Assembly (NCBI RefSeq): GCF_030150285.1
Contig: NZ_JASLGE010000071.1
Span: 12,450 to 76,449 of the forward strand
Source: Pseudomonas sp.
Lineage (GTDB): Bacteria; Pseudomonadota; Gammaproteobacteria; Pseudomonadales; Pseudomonadaceae
Length of the DNA stretch: 64,000 nt
Reading direction: 5' to 3'
Shown: in pieces, positions 1-7,776 of the stretch
Layout: every line of letters begins with the position of its first letter
How positions within the stretch are numbered: the first letter of the stretch is position 1
Translations under genes and position numbers: made by a program
Notes under the pieces: generated by a model
Told to the model about the DNA's origin: nothing
What the model saw: the letters and a program-made list of their open reading frames with translations, nothing else
Databases searched by the model: none

Positions 1-1
1 C

Positions 2-226
2 CCTGAAGCTTCCTTGGTTTGTTCCTCAACTAAATATCAGGCGGCTGAAAGATTGGTGGTGTCGGCCGATAGCCTAATGCAGATCTACGGTCATCTGGGT
101 TATTCGGATCCGATGATAGGGAAGTATGTCCGTGATGCAGCGGGTATGAAAATCGCGGGTGGGACAAATGACATACAACGGATCAATATTTTTAATCAGA
201 TGCTAAAAAATAACGCCGTTACATAA
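2..226 (+). CDS. acyl-CoA dehydrogenase, C-terminal fragment (cut by window edge)
   Basis: Only the last 74 codons are present; the reading frame is open to the window start, so the gene begins upstream. The visible part matches the C-terminal helical domain of acyl-CoA dehydrogenases: GHLGYSDPMIGKYVRDA followed by the near-terminal AGGTNDIQR segment, which in the family lies at the FAD and subunit interface. These flavoproteins oxidise an acyl-CoA to the 2-enoyl-CoA. The catalytic base lies upstream and cannot be checked. The gene converges on the LysR gene with an 8-base overlap of their 3' ends. Its AT-rich codons resemble those of the next four genes, which suggests one accessory block. 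The substrate is unknown. Confidence 0.85.
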   Translation, partial: PEASLVCSSTKYQAAERLVVSADSLMQIYGHLGYSDPMIGKYVRDAAGMKIAGGTNDIQRINIFNQMLKNNAVT

Positions 227-1073
227 AAACTGTTTGCTTGTCGCAGGCTTCCAATATTTTGCTGGCGAGCTGTTTGGTATACGCATTGGCGTGCGTCGGA
301 AGTTTTATAAATAAGTGGGTGTCAGGCAAGCGGGGCAGGTGTTCATCGGTGACAATGCAGCAGCCGTTAGGGATTGCATGGGAAGGCATTACGCCGATAC
401 CTATATTTGCACTAATAAAGGTGTTGAGTGTTACGAATTCTGCTGCTGAGCAAACAACGATGGATGGTCGAGCGTGATCGTTGAGCGTTTTTTGCGCAAG
501 CAAGCGGACAAAGCTGCCTTCAGGTGGGAGCACGAGCGCAAGGCAGTTTTTTTGATAAATATCTGATCCGCTGGCAGCTACCCAGCTTAGCGGCGAAGCC
601 GCTAATTTAACGCCATCGGTTAGTTCTGTTTGAAGAATAAAGGCTATATCCAACAAATGTTGCTCAATTAAATTACAAGAATGGGTTGATGAGTGGCTTG
701 AAAAAACGCACGGTTTTTTCGAGTGTAATGTACTTTTGATTATGGTTTTTAGCAGTGTGGAGTTAGGGTATTCAGGTAGGCCAATTTTGTACTCGTATAG
801 CACGCTGTCAAAACTGAGTGTATTGATTAGGTCGTCATTAAGTGTGAGTATTTTTAGTGCGTACTCATAAACTTTTAGACCTGCTGGTGTTAGCCGGATC
901 TCCTTGCCTCGTTCGAGTAATTTGGTATTGGTGATGTTCTCAAGTTTTTTGATTTGTAGACTGATGGCCGACTGGGTGCGGAAAAGTTTTTCCGCCGCTT
1001 TGGTAAAGCCTTTAGCATTGCTGACAAAAACTAGCGCTCTCAATAGGTCGATGTCGATATTGGTGAGTTTCAT
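219..1073 (-). CDS. LysR-family transcriptional regulator
   Basis: This 284-residue protein has the LysR length and layout. An N-terminal winged helix-turn-helix (about residues 5-65) contains FTKAAEKLFRTQSAISLQIK and the following LERGKEIRLTPAG wing. A less conserved substrate-binding domain fills the rest. The start ATG directly precedes KLTNIDIDLLRALVFV, the usual beginning of the family. It lies on the same strand as, and 128 bases downstream of, the exporter gene, so it may control the aminotransferase-thioesterase-exporter unit; LysR proteins commonly act on neighbours. The inducer cannot be inferred. Composition is AT-rich (line 841-900 is 25 of 60 G+C by hand), like the rest of this block. 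Confidence 0.9.
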   Translation of the reverse strand: MKLTNIDIDLLRALVFVSNAKGFTKAAEKLFRTQSAISLQIKKLENITNTKLLERGKEIRLTPAGLKVYEYALKILTLNDDLINTLSFDSVLYEYKIGLPEYPNSTLLKTIIKSTLHSKKPCVFSSHSSTHSCNLIEQHLLDIAFILQTELTDGVKLAASPLSWVAASGSDIYQKNCLALVLPPEGSFVRLLAQKTLNDHARPSIVVCSAAEFVTLNTFISANIGIGVMPSHAIPNGCCIVTDEHLPRLPDTHLFIKLPTHANAYTKQLASKILEACDKQTVFM

Positions 1074-1201
1074 GGTTATTGTTTATGTTGAAGGGGGGAT
1101 AGGCGCAGTTTTAATTCGTGTAGTTACTCTTGTCTGTAAGGATATTCTTTCTTGCGTGTAAGATTTAACCGTTTTTATTGGTGCTATTTCATTTTGCGTG
1201 G

Positions 1202-2089
1202 CTAGTTTTTGATTCTTAAAGAACTTACAAGTATTGCTGATAATACGATAGCCATCCCTGTGAGTTCAGTAAGTGTCAAGGTTTCACCCAGTAGAGCCCA
1301 TGAGAGTGCTGCGGCAATAATGGGTTGCAATAGCAACACTATTGAGCTGAACGATGCCGACAACCCCTTCATAGAGAGGGTGACCAACAACTGGCCGAAC
1401 ACCTGTCCGCACAGAACTAATGCCAAAAGTAAGGTCCATGTGCTCAAGCTCAATGGTAACGGAGTACCCGAGAAAATGAACGCAGGAAGTAGCACCAAGC
1501 TGCATCCCAGGGTGATGTAGAGCATTATGACGGATGCTGGACAATTGTAGGCTCGGACCTTTTTTATGGTAACGATATACGCCGCATAAAAAAAAGCGGC
1601 CAGTAGCGCCAATACCTCTCCCCAGTAGTCGCGGCTGACGGTTTTGTCCATTGCGCAAAGAACATACATTCCGCCCATTGCCAGTAGCAGGCAACCTATT
1701 TCCCATGATTTAGGTTTTTCGATAATACCCGCCATTCCCATGAGAACAACGAAGAAGGGCGCGCAATTGGTTAGCAGTGTTGCAATCGCCACATCGGTAC
1801 GCCGGATGGCAAAATGCATAACAGTCAAGTCAGCAGAAAAGAATAAAACGGCCAGCAGGATCAGCCAGACGAAGCACTTGTCTTTGGGGTGTAGTGCTAA
1901 ATTGTCCCTATTTAAAACGCACATTAATACCATGCATGGTATTGCTAGAAACACCCGATAAAAAGCAGATACTTCGGCGTCAAAGGGCAACGCCTTGACG
2001 ATTACGGGAGCGATTCCCAATAAAGACGCTCCGGCCACCAGTAGCAAGATAAGTACGTTTTTTGTCAGGCTTGCATGATTCTGTTTCAT
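1202..2089 (-). CDS. EamA/DMT-family transporter (probable small-molecule exporter)
   Basis: This 295-residue, strongly hydrophobic protein has about ten membrane segments arranged as two EamA repeats, with the split near residues 145-155. Each half ends in the usual pattern, LLTNCAPFFVVLMG in the first and LLQPIIAAALSWALLGE in the second. Drug/metabolite transporters of this type sit in the inner membrane and many export amino acids or other metabolites. The start codon overlaps the thioesterase stop as ATGA, so the two are translationally coupled. That context suggests it exports the product made or detoxified by the aminotransferase and thioesterase. The direction of transport and the substrate are inferences. 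Confidence 0.88.
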   Translation of the reverse strand: MKQNHASLTKNVLILLLVAGASLLGIAPVIVKALPFDAEVSAFYRVFLAIPCMVLMCVLNRDNLALHPKDKCFVWLILLAVLFFSADLTVMHFAIRRTDVAIATLLTNCAPFFVVLMGMAGIIEKPKSWEIGCLLLAMGGMYVLCAMDKTVSRDYWGEVLALLAAFFYAAYIVTIKKVRAYNCPASVIMLYITLGCSLVLLPAFIFSGTPLPLSLSTWTLLLALVLCGQVFGQLLVTLSMKGLSASFSSIVLLLQPIIAAALSWALLGETLTLTELTGMAIVLSAILVSSLRIKN

Positions 2090-2484
2090 GCCGGTTTTCG
2101 AGCCTCTTTACTGCATGTGTGCTGCGCGAATATTTCTCGATCAACGATGGCTCTGGTGTGCGTCCCTGATAAAATGATCTCTAACCCGTCAGTGGCTTCG
2201 ACATCAAAGAGGATGCGTTTGGCTGTTGCGCTTTTTACGGTGGCGCGGATTTTAACGGTGAATCCGACCGGTGTAGGTGCCAGGTGTTGGCTGTTATGAG
2301 CAATGCCGACGGTCATTTTAGAGGCGTTAAACAATCCCTCTACGGCTTTCATTGAGGCCAGTTCTGCGAGCCAGAGCAGTATGGGTGTTGCTAGAACAGG
2401 AATATCATTTTTCCAGTAAGTGGCCAAGTCGGCAGGTTTAACCGTATGCACAATAAGCCCGATTTTTCCGATAGTGTCAGGCAT
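2086..2484 (-). CDS. FlK-like hotdog acyl-CoA thioesterase
   Basis: This 132-residue protein fits the single hotdog-fold family that includes the fluoroacetyl-CoA thioesterase FlK. Visible family blocks are PVLATP (residues 29-34), QHLAPTPVGFTV (66-77), LFDVEATDG and the C-terminal SGTHTRAIVDREIF. T33, E41 and H67 have the same spacing as FlK Thr42, Glu50 and His76, so the catalytic set appears intact. The FlK Phe36 lid position falls on D27 here, so true fluoroacetyl-CoA selectivity is not supported. It probably hydrolyses a small acyl-CoA. It overlaps the aminotransferase by 8 bases upstream and the exporter by 4 bases downstream. The function in this cluster is inferred. Confidence 0.82.
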   Translation of the reverse strand: MPDTIGKIGLIVHTVKPADLATYWKNDIPVLATPILLWLAELASMKAVEGLFNASKMTVGIAHNSQHLAPTPVGFTVKIRATVKSATAKRILFDVEATDGLEIILSGTHTRAIVDREIFAQHTCSKEARKPA

Positions 2485-3811
2485 ACACTGACTCCTTTCT
2501 CAGGAACTCGGGAGCGCTATACAGGACATCGCTTAACAGTGAGAGCATCTCATTGAAAATGATGGGAGGCGTATTAAGGGGTGGGGCGAAAATCAGGGCG
2601 TCACCGTGTGCGTGAGAAGCAAACCCGCTGGCCGGGTAGAGGTTCAGTCCTTTAGAGATCGCATGTTCGATGAGCTTGTCGGCGACAGATAAGTTTTTCG
2701 AAAATGTGTTTTTCTCTACGTTGTCTTTAACTATTTCTATGCCCCAGAACATTCCCTTACCGCGTATATCACCGATCAAGGAAGAGGTCGCCATACAGCG
2801 GCGCAAATGTGACTCGATAGTCGATCCACGTTCTGCGGATAATGCCACTAACTCTTCGGCCTCAATCATATCCAGCACGGCGTTTGCCACTGCGGCACCC
2901 ACGGGGTGATTGGAGTGAGTGTGGCCATAGGAAAATATTCCTGAACCCAGTTCGATCGCTTCTTTAATAGGTTCGCAAACGAGGATGCCGGATATTGGGA
3001 AGTAGCCTGCATTCAAGCCTTTTCCTAAAATACAGATGTCCGCCTTGATGTGTCCGTGCTCACTCGCCAGCCATTTGCCGGTTCTGCCTATTGCTGTGAG
3101 TACTTCATCTGCGATGAGCAGGATGTTGTGTCGAGTGCATATGTCTCTGATTTTTTCGAGATAACCAGCGGGTGGAACAATCGCTGCACCCGAAGCACCC
3201 GTTATGGGTTCAATCAACAGCGCGGCAATATCGTCGCTTCCTACGTTACTCAGTTCAGTTTCCAAAGCATTGGCGCAGGCGAGTTGGCACGTTTTAGGGG
3301 TTCTCCCGTAAGGGCAGCGATAGCAGTAAGGCGTAGGGACAGTAGGGCGTTCTGCTGGGTTACTAATGCCTCTGCGCCTGGGCCAGTGACCGGAGAGTGA
3401 CAGGGTTGCCTTGGTGGAGCCGTGATAACTGATGGTTCTGCTCAGGATGTGTTTTTTCTTGGGTAGCCCCTTCTCGTCCCAATATTGAATCGCGACGCGG
3501 CATGCGGCCTCTACAGCTTCAGACCCGCTATTGACAAAAAAAGCACCGGAATAACTGAGTTTGCTGCACAGTCTTTCTGCCAACTGCTCCGCCGGGATGT
3601 TCACAAACTGTGTGCGATAGGCCGCGCTCATTCGGTGCGCTTGTTCCAGCATTTTGCCTATGACGTACTCGTGACCGTAGCCCAGCGAGCAAGCGATTGC
3701 GCCGGAACTGGCGTCGAGTATTCTTTTGTTGTCATCGGTATAAATAACGCTGCCCTTGCTACTGTGGGCAGTCGGTGGCATGCGGCTGAGGTTGGGCTTG
3801 ATCAGGTGCAT
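2477..3811 (-). CDS. class III PLP-dependent aminotransferase
   Basis: This 444-residue protein is a full-length class III (omega) aminotransferase. Landmarks are NSGSEAVEAA (residues 94-103), ADEV with D235 for the PLP ring nitrogen, and K264 in LGKGLNAGYFPISG as the Schiff-base lysine. A four-cysteine insertion, PYCYRCPYG with two more cysteines at about 175 and 179, lies between the PLP cup and the active-site strand. Enzymes of this class move an amino group from an omega-amino acid or amine to a keto acid. This is the first gene of the minus-strand trio. Met1 (plus-strand 3809-3811) was taken as the start; Met11 is an alternative. The substrate is unknown. Confidence 0.9.
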   Translation of the reverse strand: MHLIKPNLSRMPPTAHSSKGSVIYTDDNKRILDASSGAIACSLGYGHEYVIGKMLEQAHRMSAAYRTQFVNIPAEQLAERLCSKLSYSGAFFVNSGSEAVEAACRVAIQYWDEKGLPKKKHILSRTISYHGSTKATLSLSGHWPRRRGISNPAERPTVPTPYCYRCPYGRTPKTCQLACANALETELSNVGSDDIAALLIEPITGASGAAIVPPAGYLEKIRDICTRHNILLIADEVLTAIGRTGKWLASEHGHIKADICILGKGLNAGYFPISGILVCEPIKEAIELGSGIFSYGHTHSNHPVGAAVANAVLDMIEAEELVALSAERGSTIESHLRRCMATSSLIGDIRGKGMFWGIEIVKDNVEKNTFSKNLSVADKLIEHAISKGLNLYPASGFASHAHGDALIFAPPLNTPPIIFNEMLSLLSDVLYSAPEFLRKESVYA

Positions 3812-3975
3812 GGGATAGCCTGTTTTTATTCATTACCCAAGAGTATTCATGCCTATTGCGACTCGTAAAATGAGTTTTCCTTGTAGGCACATTGCGGGCA
3901 CTCATGGTTTTTTGATGCATCCTCCTCGACGGGCTTTAATTGACGCTCCATCCCCAACCCTCTAACCTTCGCGGC
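3812..3975. other. divergent intergenic gap, accessory block to cobalamin operon
   Basis: These 164 bases separate the minus-strand aminotransferase from the plus-strand cobalamin riboswitch. They must contain the promoters for both directions. I see AT-rich stretches but no strong sigma-70 pair that I would defend, and no coding signal. Confidence 0.5.
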
Positions 3976-4200
3976 TTGTTTCAGGTGCTCTGTAACGTAT
4001 TGTTGGCAGAGTGAAACAGGGAAGCCGGTGAGGGCGTGTTGAAGACACGACCGCTACGATCCCGGCGCTGCCCCCGCAACGGTAAATAAGTCAACGTCGC
4101 GCTGAATGCCACTGTGTCCATGACATGGGAAGGTACGCGTCAGGTGCTGCCCTTTTAGGTCGGTGCCGCTTATGAGCCCGGAGACCGGCCTGAACCAGCC
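3976..4200 (+). ncRNA. cobalamin (AdoCbl) riboswitch
   Basis: The classic landmarks appear in order: a 5' arm with aacagggaagccggtg (about 4014-4029), then the B12-box core ctgcccccgcaacggta near 4068-4084, and the closing tgagcccggagaccggcct at about 4173-4191. The region sits about 90 bases before the cobO start, as expected for repression of cobalamin synthesis when adenosylcobalamin is plentiful. It probably controls the whole downstream operon. Outer boundaries are approximate. Confidence 0.93.
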
Positions 4201-4288
4201 AGCACCCTCGCGGCGGGCGATGCGGTGTGACTGCCTTGAATGTCCCCCGCCCCCCGTTTGCTTTATTCAGCCCCAACGGAGAGCTGCC

Positions 4289-4900
4289 ATGAATGAATCC
4301 CCCGAACGCGACGAACGTCACCAGGCGCGCATGCTGCGCAAAAAAGCCATCATGGACGAACGCATTGCCAGTGCCCCCAATGAGTGCGGGCTGTTGTTGG
4401 TGTTGACCGGCAATGGCAAAGGTAAAAGCAGTTCGGCGTTTGGCATGCTGGCCCGCGCAATGGGCCACGGCATGCAATGCGGCGTGGTGCAATTTATCAA
4501 AGGGCGTAACAGCACGGGCGAAGAGCTGTTCTTCCGCCGTTTTCCCGAGCAGGTCCGCTTTCATGTGATGGGCGAGGGCTTTACCTGGGAAACCCAGGAC
4601 CGCCAGCGTGATATCGCCGCGGCTGAAGCGGCATGGCAGGTGTCCCGTGAGATGCTGCGTGACCCTTCTATCGGGCTGGTGGTGCTGGATGAGCTGAATA
4701 TCGCGCTCAAGCACGGCTACCTCGACCTTGAGCAAGTGCTCACCGACCTGCAGGCTCGTCCTGCCATGCAGCATGTGCTCGTTACCGGGCGCGGAGCCAA
4801 ACCTGAACTGATTGACCTGGCCGATACCGTGACGGAAATGGGCGTGGTCAAGCATGCCTTCCAGGCCGGGATCAAAGCCCAGATAGGCATCGAATTGTGA
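4289..4900 (+). CDS. cobO: cob(I)yrinic acid a,c-diamide adenosyltransferase
   Basis: CobO transfers the adenosyl group of ATP to the reduced cobalt of the corrin ring. The 203-residue product has the family P-loop GNGKGKSS at residues 41-48, then the conserved FIKGRNSTGEE segment and the LDELNIAL block. The start ATG at 4289 was preferred over an in-frame upstream start at 4163 because the latter lies inside the riboswitch and because MNESPERDERHQARM is the typical N-terminus. A cobalamin riboswitch precedes it, and cobB begins 10 bases downstream. This is the first gene of the operon. Confidence 0.95.
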   Translation: MNESPERDERHQARMLRKKAIMDERIASAPNECGLLLVLTGNGKGKSSSAFGMLARAMGHGMQCGVVQFIKGRNSTGEELFFRRFPEQVRFHVMGEGFTWETQDRQRDIAAAEAAWQVSREMLRDPSIGLVVLDELNIALKHGYLDLEQVLTDLQARPAMQHVLVTGRGAKPELIDLADTVTEMGVVKHAFQAGIKAQIGIEL

Positions 4901-4910
4901 GTGTTCAAGC

Positions 4911-6224
4911 ATGAGAGAGTCGCGTCATTGCCCGGCGGTATTGATCGCCGCACCGGCCTCCGGTCAGGGCAAGACCACCGTCACCGCTGCCCTGGCCCGA
5001 TTGCACCGCAATCAGGGCCGCAAGGTGCGGGTGTTTAAATGCGGTCCGGATTTTCTGGACCCCATGATCCTGGAGCGCGCCAGTGGTGCGCCCGTGTATC
5101 AAGTAGATTTGTGGATGGTGGGCGCGGATGAAAGCCGTCGTCTGCTGTGGGAAGCGGCCGGCGAAGCGGACCTGATCCTGATCGAAGGTGTGATGGGGCT
5201 GTTTGATGGCACGCCATCCAGCGCCGATTTGGCCCGCCACTTCGGTGTGCCGGTGCTGGGTGTGATTGACGGCACCGCCATGGCGCAAACCTTTGGCGCA
5301 CTGGCCCTGGGGCTGGCGCGCTATCAGCCCGATCTGCCCTTTGCCGGCGTGCTGGCCAACCGGGTTGGCACGGTGCGGCACGCGCAATTGCTCGAAGGTA
5401 GCCTGACCGAAGGCTTGCGCTGGTACGGCGCGCTCTCCCGCGAGACGGGTATCGAATTGCCGAGCCGGCACCTGGGGCTGGTGCAAGCCAGCGAGCTTAA
5501 CGACCTGGATGTGCGCCTGGATGCGGCCGCACAAGCCCTGGCCAGCACCTGTGAAGTCGCGTTGCCGCCAGCCGTAGCGTTTGCGGCCCCTGAGCCGGTC
5601 GAGGTTGAGCCCTTGCTGGCGGGGGTACGCATTGCCGTGGCCCGCGATGAAGCCTTCGCGTTCACCTACGGCGCGAGCCTGGCTCTGTTGCGTGATATGG
5701 GGGCCGAGCTGCGGTTCTTTTCGCCGATTCGCGATGCGCAGATGCCCGAGGCCGACAGTCTGTACTTACCGGGCGGCTACCCGGAACTGCATCACCTTGA
5801 GTTGTCACGCAATAACTCGATGCTGGCTTCGATCCGTGCGCATCACGCGGCAGGCAAGCCGCTGCTGGCCGAGTGCGGCGGCATGTTGTACCTGCTTGAT
5901 ACCTTGACCGATGTGGACGGTCAGCGTGCCGAGCTGGTGGGGTTGCTGGCAGGTGAAGCGACTATGCAAAAGCGCCTGGCTGCACTGGCATTGCAGGCCG
6001 TAGACCTGCCTGAGGGGTTGCTGCGCGGTCACACCTACCATCATTCGCTGACCCGCACTGAACTTCAGCCGATTGCGCGGGGTGTGAGCCCTAATGGCGG
6101 GCGCGGTGCCGAAGCGGTGTACCGCGACGGGCGGATGACCGCGTCTTATGTGCACTTTTACTTTCCGTCCAACCCCCAGGCCATTGCGGCATTGTTCGCA
6201 CCGTGTGCTGTGAAGGTGCCATGA
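4911..6224 (+). CDS. cobB: cobyrinate a,c-diamide synthase
   Basis: CobB/CbiA uses ATP and glutamine to amidate side chains a and c of the corrin ring. The 437 residues show both expected parts: an N-terminal dethiobiotin-synthetase-like ATPase domain with APASGQGKTTVTAAL (about 14-28), and a C-terminal class I glutamine amidotransferase domain in which LAECGGMLYL carries the nucleophile C322. The glutaminase His is probably in YVHFYFPSNP near the C-terminus. Its stop codon overlaps the bluB start as ATGA, so the two are coupled. Length and motifs are normal. Confidence 0.95.
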   Translation: MRESRHCPAVLIAAPASGQGKTTVTAALARLHRNQGRKVRVFKCGPDFLDPMILERASGAPVYQVDLWMVGADESRRLLWEAAGEADLILIEGVMGLFDGTPSSADLARHFGVPVLGVIDGTAMAQTFGALALGLARYQPDLPFAGVLANRVGTVRHAQLLEGSLTEGLRWYGALSRETGIELPSRHLGLVQASELNDLDVRLDAAAQALASTCEVALPPAVAFAAPEPVEVEPLLAGVRIAVARDEAFAFTYGASLALLRDMGAELRFFSPIRDAQMPEADSLYLPGGYPELHHLELSRNNSMLASIRAHHAAGKPLLAECGGMLYLLDTLTDVDGQRAELVGLLAGEATMQKRLAALALQAVDLPEGLLRGHTYHHSLTRTELQPIARGVSPNGGRGAEAVYRDGRMTASYVHFYFPSNPQAIAALFAPCAVKVP

Positions 6225-6871
6225 ACCACAACGCGTTCAGCCCTGAAGATAGGGCGGCAGTTTACCGGGCCATTGCCGAGCGCCGCGACATGCGCCATTT
6301 CAGTGGTGGCACGGTGGCCCCTGAATTGCTGTCGCGCCTGCTTGAAGCCGCGCATCAGGCTCCCAGTGTGGGGTTGATGCAGCCGTGGCGGTTTATTCGC
6401 ATTACCGACCGGGCCTTGCGCGGGCAGATTCAAGGGCTGGTGGAAGAAGAGCGGGTGCGCACCGCCGATGCGTTGGGCGAGCGTTCCGATCAATTCATGA
6501 CCCTCAAAGTCGAAGGCATCAACGACTGCGCCGAAGTGCTGGTGGCGGCGCTGATGGACGACCGCGAAAAGCATATCTTTGGTCGCCGCACCTTGCCGGA
6601 AATGGACATGGCCTCGTTGTCGTGTGCCATCCAGAACCTGTGGCTGGCCGCCCGCGTCGAGGGGCTGGGTATGGGTTGGGTGTCATTGTTCGAGCCGCAG
6701 GCGCTGGCGGATCTGCTGGGGTTGCCTGCCGGGGCCAAACCTTTGGCGGTGCTGTGCCTGGGCCCGGTCGATGCGTTTTATCCGGCACCGATGCTGGTGC
6801 TCGAAGGGTGGGCTCAGGCGCGTCCGCTGAATGAATTGGTTTACGAAAATTATTGGGGAGTGCGTCCATGA
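6221..6871 (+). CDS. bluB: 5,6-dimethylbenzimidazole synthase
   Basis: BluB is a flavin-destroying nitroreductase-fold enzyme that converts FMNH2 and oxygen into 5,6-dimethylbenzimidazole, the lower ligand of B12. The 216-residue product contains the family blocks RDMRHFSGG near residue 20, AAHQAPSVGLMQPWRFI, and the GLGMGWVSLFEP segment. The start at 6221 was chosen because it overlaps the cobB stop as ATGA; an upstream GTG at 6203 adds six residues inside cobB. BluB consumes oxygen, so its presence points to an aerobic B12 producer that makes its own lower ligand. The cobD start overlaps its stop by 4 bases. Confidence 0.95.
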   Translation: MNHNAFSPEDRAAVYRAIAERRDMRHFSGGTVAPELLSRLLEAAHQAPSVGLMQPWRFIRITDRALRGQIQGLVEEERVRTADALGERSDQFMTLKVEGINDCAEVLVAALMDDREKHIFGRRTLPEMDMASLSCAIQNLWLAARVEGLGMGWVSLFEPQALADLLGLPAGAKPLAVLCLGPVDAFYPAPMLVLEGWAQARPLNELVYENYWGVRP

Positions 6872-7776
6872 GTGTGGCCTTGCTGTGCGTCGCCGGGGTG
6901 GCGCTTGATGCGCTGTTCGGTGAGCCCAAGCGCTGGCATCCGCTGGTTGCGTTCGGCCGTATGGCTGATCGTATCGAGCAACGTTTCAATTCCGGCGGCC
7001 GCGGCTGGCGCAGCCACGGGGTCACGGCCTGGGTGTTGGCCGTCATCCCGCTGACCCTTCTGGCCACGGCCCTGTCGTGGTTGCCTTATATTGGCTGGTG
7101 GGTGGACATTCTGGCGCTGTATTGCGCGCTGGGCATGCGCAGCCTGGGCGAACACGTGCAGCCAGTTGCGCAAGCCTTGCGCGCCAATGACCTGGATGAG
7201 GCCCGTACCCGAGTCGGGTATTTGGTGAGCCGCCAGACCAGCGAGCTGGACGCCACCGAAGTGGCGCGTGCGGCCACGGAATCTGTGCTGGAAAACGGCA
7301 GTGACGCGGTGTTTGCGGCGCTGTTCTGGTTTGCAGTGGCGGGCGCACCGGGGGTGGTGCTCTATCGTTTGAGCAATACCCTGGATGCCATGTGGGGCTA
7401 TCGCAATGAGCGTTTCGAGCGCTTTGGCTGGGCCGCCGCCCGCATCGACGATGTACTTAACTATATTCCTGCCCGCCTGGTCGCGTTGACCTACGCCGTA
7501 CTGGGTAAAACCCGGCTTGCCATGCGCTGCTGGCGTCAGCAGGCCCCGCAATGGGACAGCCCTAATGCGGGGCCGGTCATGGCCGCTGGTGCCGGTGCGC
7601 TGGGTGTGGAGTTGGGGGGCGCGGCGATTTACCACGGCCAATTGCATGAGCGTCCGACATTGGGCGAAGGCGTGCCGGCCGATGCCGACTCAATTGATCG
7701 GGGTTGGGAGTTGGTGCGGCGTGGTGTGTGGCTGTGGTTATTGATCCTGTGCGTGGGGGGTGAGTTTTATGCTTGA
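6868..7776 (+). CDS. cobD: adenosylcobinamide-phosphate synthase (CobD/CbiB)
   Basis: This membrane enzyme attaches (R)-1-amino-2-propanol phosphate, or the free aminoalcohol, to adenosylcobyric acid. The 302-residue product has several membrane spans and the family motif DALFGEPKRWHPLVAFGR near the N-terminus, followed by ATESVLENGSDAVFAALFW. The start at 6868 overlaps the bluB stop (ATGA). Its stop codon lies inside the beginning of cobC (8-base overlap). In this naming CobD is the CbiB-type enzyme, not the Salmonella decarboxylase of the same name. Confidence 0.94.
   Translation: MSVALLCVAGVALDALFGEPKRWHPLVAFGRMADRIEQRFNSGGRGWRSHGVTAWVLAVIPLTLLATALSWLPYIGWWVDILALYCALGMRSLGEHVQPVAQALRANDLDEARTRVGYLVSRQTSELDATEVARAATESVLENGSDAVFAALFWFAVAGAPGVVLYRLSNTLDAMWGYRNERFERFGWAAARIDDVLNYIPARLVALTYAVLGKTRLAMRCWRQQAPQWDSPNAGPVMAAGAGALGVELGGAAIYHGQLHERPTLGEGVPADADSIDRGWELVRRGVWLWLLILCVGGEFYA

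Noticed and set aside
4091..4912. 273-codon minus-strand frame over cobO and the riboswitch
   Set aside because: Antisense to a clear CobO and riboswitch; the product is His/Gln-rich without any domain.
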